Below are positions 60,391-64,000 of a stretch of 64,000 nt of DNA, in pieces. Position numbers and translations under genes: made by a program. Under the pieces are notes generated by a model that saw only the letters and a list, made by a program, of their open reading frames with translations, was not told the origin of the DNA and made no database searches. Numbering within the stretch: the first letter of the stretch is position 1; every line of letters starts with the position of its first letter. The DNA is from Elephas maximus indicus (lineage: Eukaryota; Chordata; Mammalia; Proboscidea; Elephantidae): contig NC_064831.1 of assembly GCF_024166365.1 (NCBI RefSeq), positions 27,518,768-27,582,767 of the forward strand, given 5' to 3'.

Positions 60391-62074
60391 TTTTAAATTA
60401 ATTTTTATCATGCTTTAAGTGAAAATTCACAAATCAAGTCAGTCTTTCATACAAAAATTTATGTATACCTTGCTATACACTCCTAATAGCTCTCCCCCTC
60501 ATGAGACAGCACACTCCTTCCTTCCACTTTCTCTCCTCATATCAATTCTGGCAGCTTCTGGCCCCCTCTGCCCTCTCATCTCCCCTCCAGACAGGAGATG
60601 CCAAAATAGTCTTATGTGTCTACTTGATCCAAGAGCTCGTTCTTCACCAATATAATTTTCCAACCCATATTCCAGTCCAATCCCTGTTTGAAGAGTTGGC
60701 TTTGGGAATGGTTCCTGTCTTGGGCTAACAGAAGGTCTGGGGACCATGGCCTCTGGGGTCCTTCTAGTCCCATTCTGACCATTAAGTCTGGTATTTTTAT
60801 GAGAATTTGGGGTCTGCATCCCACTGCTCTCTTGCTTCCTCAGGGGTTCTCTGTTGTGTTCCCTGTCAGGGCAGTCATCGGTTGTGGCCGGGCACCATCT
60901 AGTTCTTCTGGTCTCAGGCTGGTGTTGTCTCTGGTTTATGTGGTCCTTCCTGTCTCTTAGGCTTATAATTACTTGTATCTTTGGTGTTCTTCACTCTTCC
61001 TTGCTCCAGGTGGGTTGAGACCAATTGATGCATCTTAGATGGCAGCTTGGTAGCTTTTAAGACCCCAGAGGCCACTCTCCAAATTGGGATGCAGAATGTT
61101 TCTTAATAGATTTATTATGCCAATTGACTTAGATGTCCCCTGAAACCATGGTCCCCAAACCCCCACCCCTACTACACTGGCCTTTGAAGCATTCAGTTTA
61201 TTCAGGAAACTTCTTTGCTTTTGGTTTAGTTCGGTTGTGTTGACCTCTTCTGTATTGTGTGTTGTCTTTCCATTCACCTAAAATAAAAGTTATCTATTAT
61301 GTAAGTAGCGAAAACCCCTCTCCCTCCCTCCCTTCCTCTCCCATCTCGTAATCATCAAAGAATATTTTCTTCTCAGTTTGAACTATTTTTCTAGTTCTTA
61401 TACTAGCGGTCTTATACAATATTTGTCCTTTTGCAACTGACTAATTTCATTCAGCATAATGTCTTCCAGATTTCTCCATGTTATGAAATGTTTCATGGAT
61501 TCATCATTGTTCTTTATTGATGAGTAGTATTCCATTGTGTGAATATACCATAATTTATTTATCCATTCTTCCTTGATGGGCACGTTGGTTGCTTCCAACT
61601 TTTTGCTATTGTAAACAGTGCTGCAATGAACTTGGCTGTGCATATATCTGTTTGTGTAAAGGCCCTTATTTCTCTAGGGTATATTCCAAGGAGTGGGATT
61701 GCTGAATCGTATGGTAGTTCTATTTCTAGTTTTTTAAGGAAGCACCAAATCAATTTCCAAAGTGGTTGTACCATTTTACATTCCCACCAGCAGTGTATAA
61801 GTGTTCCAGTCTCTCTACAACAGCTCCAACATTCATTTTTCCCTGTTTTTTGGATTAATGCTAGCCTTGTAGAAGAGAGATAGAATCTAGAATCTCATTG
61901 TAGTTTTGATTTGCATTTCTCTAATGGTTGATGATCATGAGCATTTCCTCATATATCTGTTAGCAGCCTGAATGTCTTCTTTAGTGAAGTGCCTGTTCAT
62001 ATCTTTTGCCCATTTTTTAATTGGGTTATTTGTGTTTTTGTAGTTGAGCTTTTGAAGTATCATGTAGATTTTAG
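60391..62074 (-). mobile_element. 5'-truncated L1 in Tigger1
   Basis: Reversed L1 3' end of 1.7 kb, with 3' UTR and the last part of ORF2 ('LWKLIWCFLKKLEIELPYD' and '[18 protein letters not shown]' at 61559-61774; 'LWYIHTMEYYSSIKNNDES' at 61398-61643). Flanks 'cacactcaacattt' (60377-60390) and 'cacactcagcattt' (62075-62088) are the target duplication. It breaks at 'catgtagattttag'. Confidence 0.93.
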
Positions 62075-62394
62075 CACACTCAGCATTTATCAATTAAATT
62101 CCCTGTCTTATATGGACATGGTTCATGGCGCCCCAAAACAATTATAATGGTAACATCAAAGATTACTGATCACAGGTCACCATAACAGATAAGATAATAA
62201 TGAAAAAGTTTGAAATATTGGAAGAATTACCAAAATGTGACACACAGACAGGAAGTGAGCCGATGCTGTTGGAAAAATGGCACCAACGCAGGATTAGCAC
62301 GAACCTTCAATTTGTAAAAATGCAGTATCTGCAAAGTGCAATAAAGTAAAGTGCAATAAAATGAGGTATGCCCGTAGGTGATAGATAAATATAT

Positions 62395-62612
62395 AGATGT
62401 TGTTAGGTGCCATCAAGCAGATTTTTGACTAATAGTGACCCAATATGACAGAGTAGAACTGCTCCATAGGGTTTTTGAGTCAGAATTGAGTCGGTAATGG
62501 TTTTTTTTTCTTTTTAAATCTTTCCAGGAGCAGATGACCAGGTCTTTTCTCCTGTGAGCTGTGGGATGGGTTTGAACAGCCAAACTTTTAGTTGACTGTT
62601 AGACCACTAGAG
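62395..62612 (-). mobile_element. AfroSINE (long form) with an internal foreign piece
   Basis: Reversed AfroSINE from 'tgttgttaggtgccatcaag' to 'ttagaccactagagctc'. Between 'ccatagggttttt' and 'atctttccaggagcagatg' lies a forward AfroSINE tail, 'gagtcagaattgagtcgg' and a T-run, of about 40 bases. Confidence 0.7.
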
Positions 62613-62616
62613 CTCT

Positions 62617-62684
62617 GTAGATAGATGGATGGATAGGTAGGTAGTACAAAGATAGATAAACAGACAGACAGGTAGATAGGTATC
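62617..62684. repeat. Imperfect GATA/GGTA/GACA microsatellite
   Basis: A run of four-base units ('gatagatggatggatagg', 'acagacagacaggtagat'), interrupted once. Confidence 0.85.
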
Positions 62685-63017
62685 TGCAGCCTGGCCCACG
62701 GGCCTCCAATACTGTAGCCTCTGATCCTAGTTTTAAAGGTTTGACAGACCTCCTAAAATATCTACAACATAACTGCATTATCGTTTCCACTGCTTCGTAA
62801 ACCACTCGGTGCATGTTAACACAACAGGAATTCAGGCAAAGATTAATTGCCAAATAAGCAATTTTCTGCTATGCTTCTTTTTGAATAGATGTTCCTAATA
62901 AGGCTGTACAGGAAAGAATGTGTTTAGTAACTGAGCATATCAGATAGTTTAGACGGTTAGAATGAAGAAATTTCAGAACAGCTCTTGACTAAAAAACAAA
63001 TTCAATAGCATCAGTAG
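62685..63017. other. Unassigned sequence
   Basis: No recognised element. The phrase 'gcagcctggcccacgggcct' stands out from the AT-rich surroundings but I cannot assign it. Confidence 0.35.
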
Positions 63018-63361
63018 TAGTTGTTGTTAGCTGCCATTGAGTCAGCCCCTGACTCACCGTGACCGTGTGCATAATAGAGTGAAATGCTGCCCAGTCCTGT
63101 GTCATCCTTGTGAATGGTTGCAGATCAGACCATGGAGTCTATAGGAATTTCAATGGCTGATTTTCAGAAGTAGATCGCCAGCCCTTTCTTGCCAGTCTGT
63201 CTTAGTTTGGAGGCTCTGCTGAAACCTATTCAGCATCATAGCAATATGCAAGCCTCCACTGACAGACAGGTGGTAACTGCACATGAAGTGCGTTGACCAG
63301 AATTGAACCTGGGTCTTCCACAAGGAAGGTGAGAATTCTACCACTGAACCACCAATGCACA
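63018..63361 (-). mobile_element. SINE-like element with a BovB-type tail
   Basis: The left end ('ttgttgttagctgccattga', 'gagtgaaatgctgcccagtc') matches the reversed 3' end of BovB at 41069 and 19603. The right end ('gaattctaccactgaaccac', 'ttgaacctgggtcttcc') looks like reversed tRNA-type A and B boxes. The body is longer than in AfroSINE. Probably a different BovB-mobilised SINE family. Confidence 0.55.
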
Positions 63362-63750
63362 TCACTCTCTCTCTATTTTTTTTTTGAACAAAATTAGATT
63401 ATACTCATTTGTAACCTACTTTTTAACCCTTTAATTTAACAACACATCATAGACCTTTTCACGTCTTTAATGGTTGCCCAGTCCTAATCTGTAGGATTGT
63501 TTTCTGATTAATTATTGCTGTTTGCCATCAAAGCTATGATAAACAATTTTGTTTATATTTCTAGTATATCTGGCCAGTTATTTCTTTCATATAAATTCCA
63601 GCAGGGAATGAGAGAAGGCATTTTAAAATTTCTTCTTAAGCCAAGCTCACATTTCATAAACCTTAATCACAAAAGCCAAATTGAGTACGGGGAAAGCCAA
63701 GAAGCTTCTTCCATGATAAGATAAATAGTTCAGGTACCATGGAGTGAGGG
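63362..63750. other. Unassigned AT-rich sequence
   Basis: No gene or clear repeat. 63390-63560 has the feel of an old L1 3' region ('gtttatatttctagtatatc'), too decayed to call. Confidence 0.35.
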
Positions 63751-63948
63751 AGCCCTGGTGGCGCAGTGGTTAAGCGCTCCAGTTCTAACTGAACTTGTTC
63801 GAACTGGTTCAAACTCACCAGCCACTCTGCAGAAGAAAGATGTGGCAGTCTGCTTCTGTAAGGATTACAGCTGTGGACACCCTACCGGGCAGTTCTACTC
63901 TGTCCTGAAGGGTCACTATAAATCAGAATCAACTTAATGGCAGTGAGT
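63751..63948 (+). mobile_element. AfroSINE (long form)
   Basis: Head 'gagccctggtggcgcagtgg', body 'aaagatgtggcagtctgctt', tail 'ctataaatcagaatcaactt'. 'taccatggagtg' (about 63736) and 'taccatggaatg' (about 63949) form the target duplication. The region around the B box carries a small duplication ('ttcgaactggttcaaact'). Confidence 0.93.
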
Positions 63949-64000
63949 TACCATGGAATGTAGACTATTACAGACTCCACGAAAGTGCTCAGCATAAAAT

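Larger units (their letters stand above)
58120..62374 (-). mobile_element. Tigger1-type DNA transposon, split by an AfroSINE and an L1
   Basis: Terminal inverted repeats are 'caggcataccttggagatat' at 58120 and, at the other end, 'aatgaggtatgcccg' to 62374. Each is flanked by the TA target duplication (58118-58119; 62375-62376). Subterminal sequence 'ccagaccaccacaataaa' and 'gtgcaataaaat' agree with Tigger1 of the pogo/Tc1-mariner group. Without the two insertions it is about 2.4 kb, the full element length. An old, inactive copy shared in type with other placental mammals. Confidence 0.92.

Noticed and set aside
1-64000. Search for a CRISPR array, phage, operon or other prokaryote-like system
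   Set aside because: Repeat families, spliced gene structure and AT/CpG pattern are those of a mammalian genome; no regular spacer-repeat array and no operon-like gene run are present.

Overview
The window is mammalian nuclear DNA, and it points to an afrotherian, most likely an elephant or another paenungulate. The main sign is about 19 copies of a tRNA-derived SINE with an RTE-type 3' tail ('...cctggtggcatagtgg...' to '...tcgactcgacggca...'), which matches AfroSINE as I know it. RTE/BovB LINE fragments and long lineage-specific L1s accompany it. Everything here is read from the sequence by eye, with no database search.

Only one protein-coding gene is well supported. This is NPY2R, neuropeptide Y receptor Y2, on the minus strand. 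Its coding region is a single uninterrupted exon at 47713-48861 (382 residues). A splice acceptor lies about 40 bases upstream of the ATG. A roughly 6.3 kb intron leads to a CpG island at about 55200-56085 that holds a TATA-like box and a good splice donor, which I read as the promoter and non-coding exon 1. A repeat-free AT-rich stretch of about 2 kb downstream (45.7-47.7 kb) is the likely long 3' UTR.

Region by region: 1-3.6 kb holds L1 3' ends and two BovB copies, one with an internal 5' inversion and one split by an L1 insertion. 3.7-9.0 kb is an old minus-strand L1 carrying three AfroSINEs. 11.3-17.1 kb is a minus-strand L1 with a complete 5' end but no 3' end. 17.1-19.1 kb is an AfroSINE cluster. 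19.6-20.2 kb is a BovB fragment. 20.2-37.2 kb is one full-length L1 split by an 8.0 kb full-length L1 in the same orientation and by a 1.1 kb truncated L1 in the opposite orientation. 37.2-45.5 kb is older L1, BovB, a MaLR LTR and unassigned sequence. 45.5-56.1 kb is the NPY2R locus. 58.1-62.4 kb is a Tigger1-type DNA transposon split by an AfroSINE and an L1. 62.4-64.0 kb holds further SINE-like pieces.

No mobile-element reading frame is intact. I found no tRNA, rRNA, CRISPR array or prokaryote-like system and no new protein family. The observations most worth checking are the two different tandem-repeat 5' UTRs of the nested L1s (about 214 bp and 90 bp units), the BovB inversion, a diverged roughly 200 bp duplication inside the NPY2R intron, and the inferred NPY2R exon 1 and promoter.
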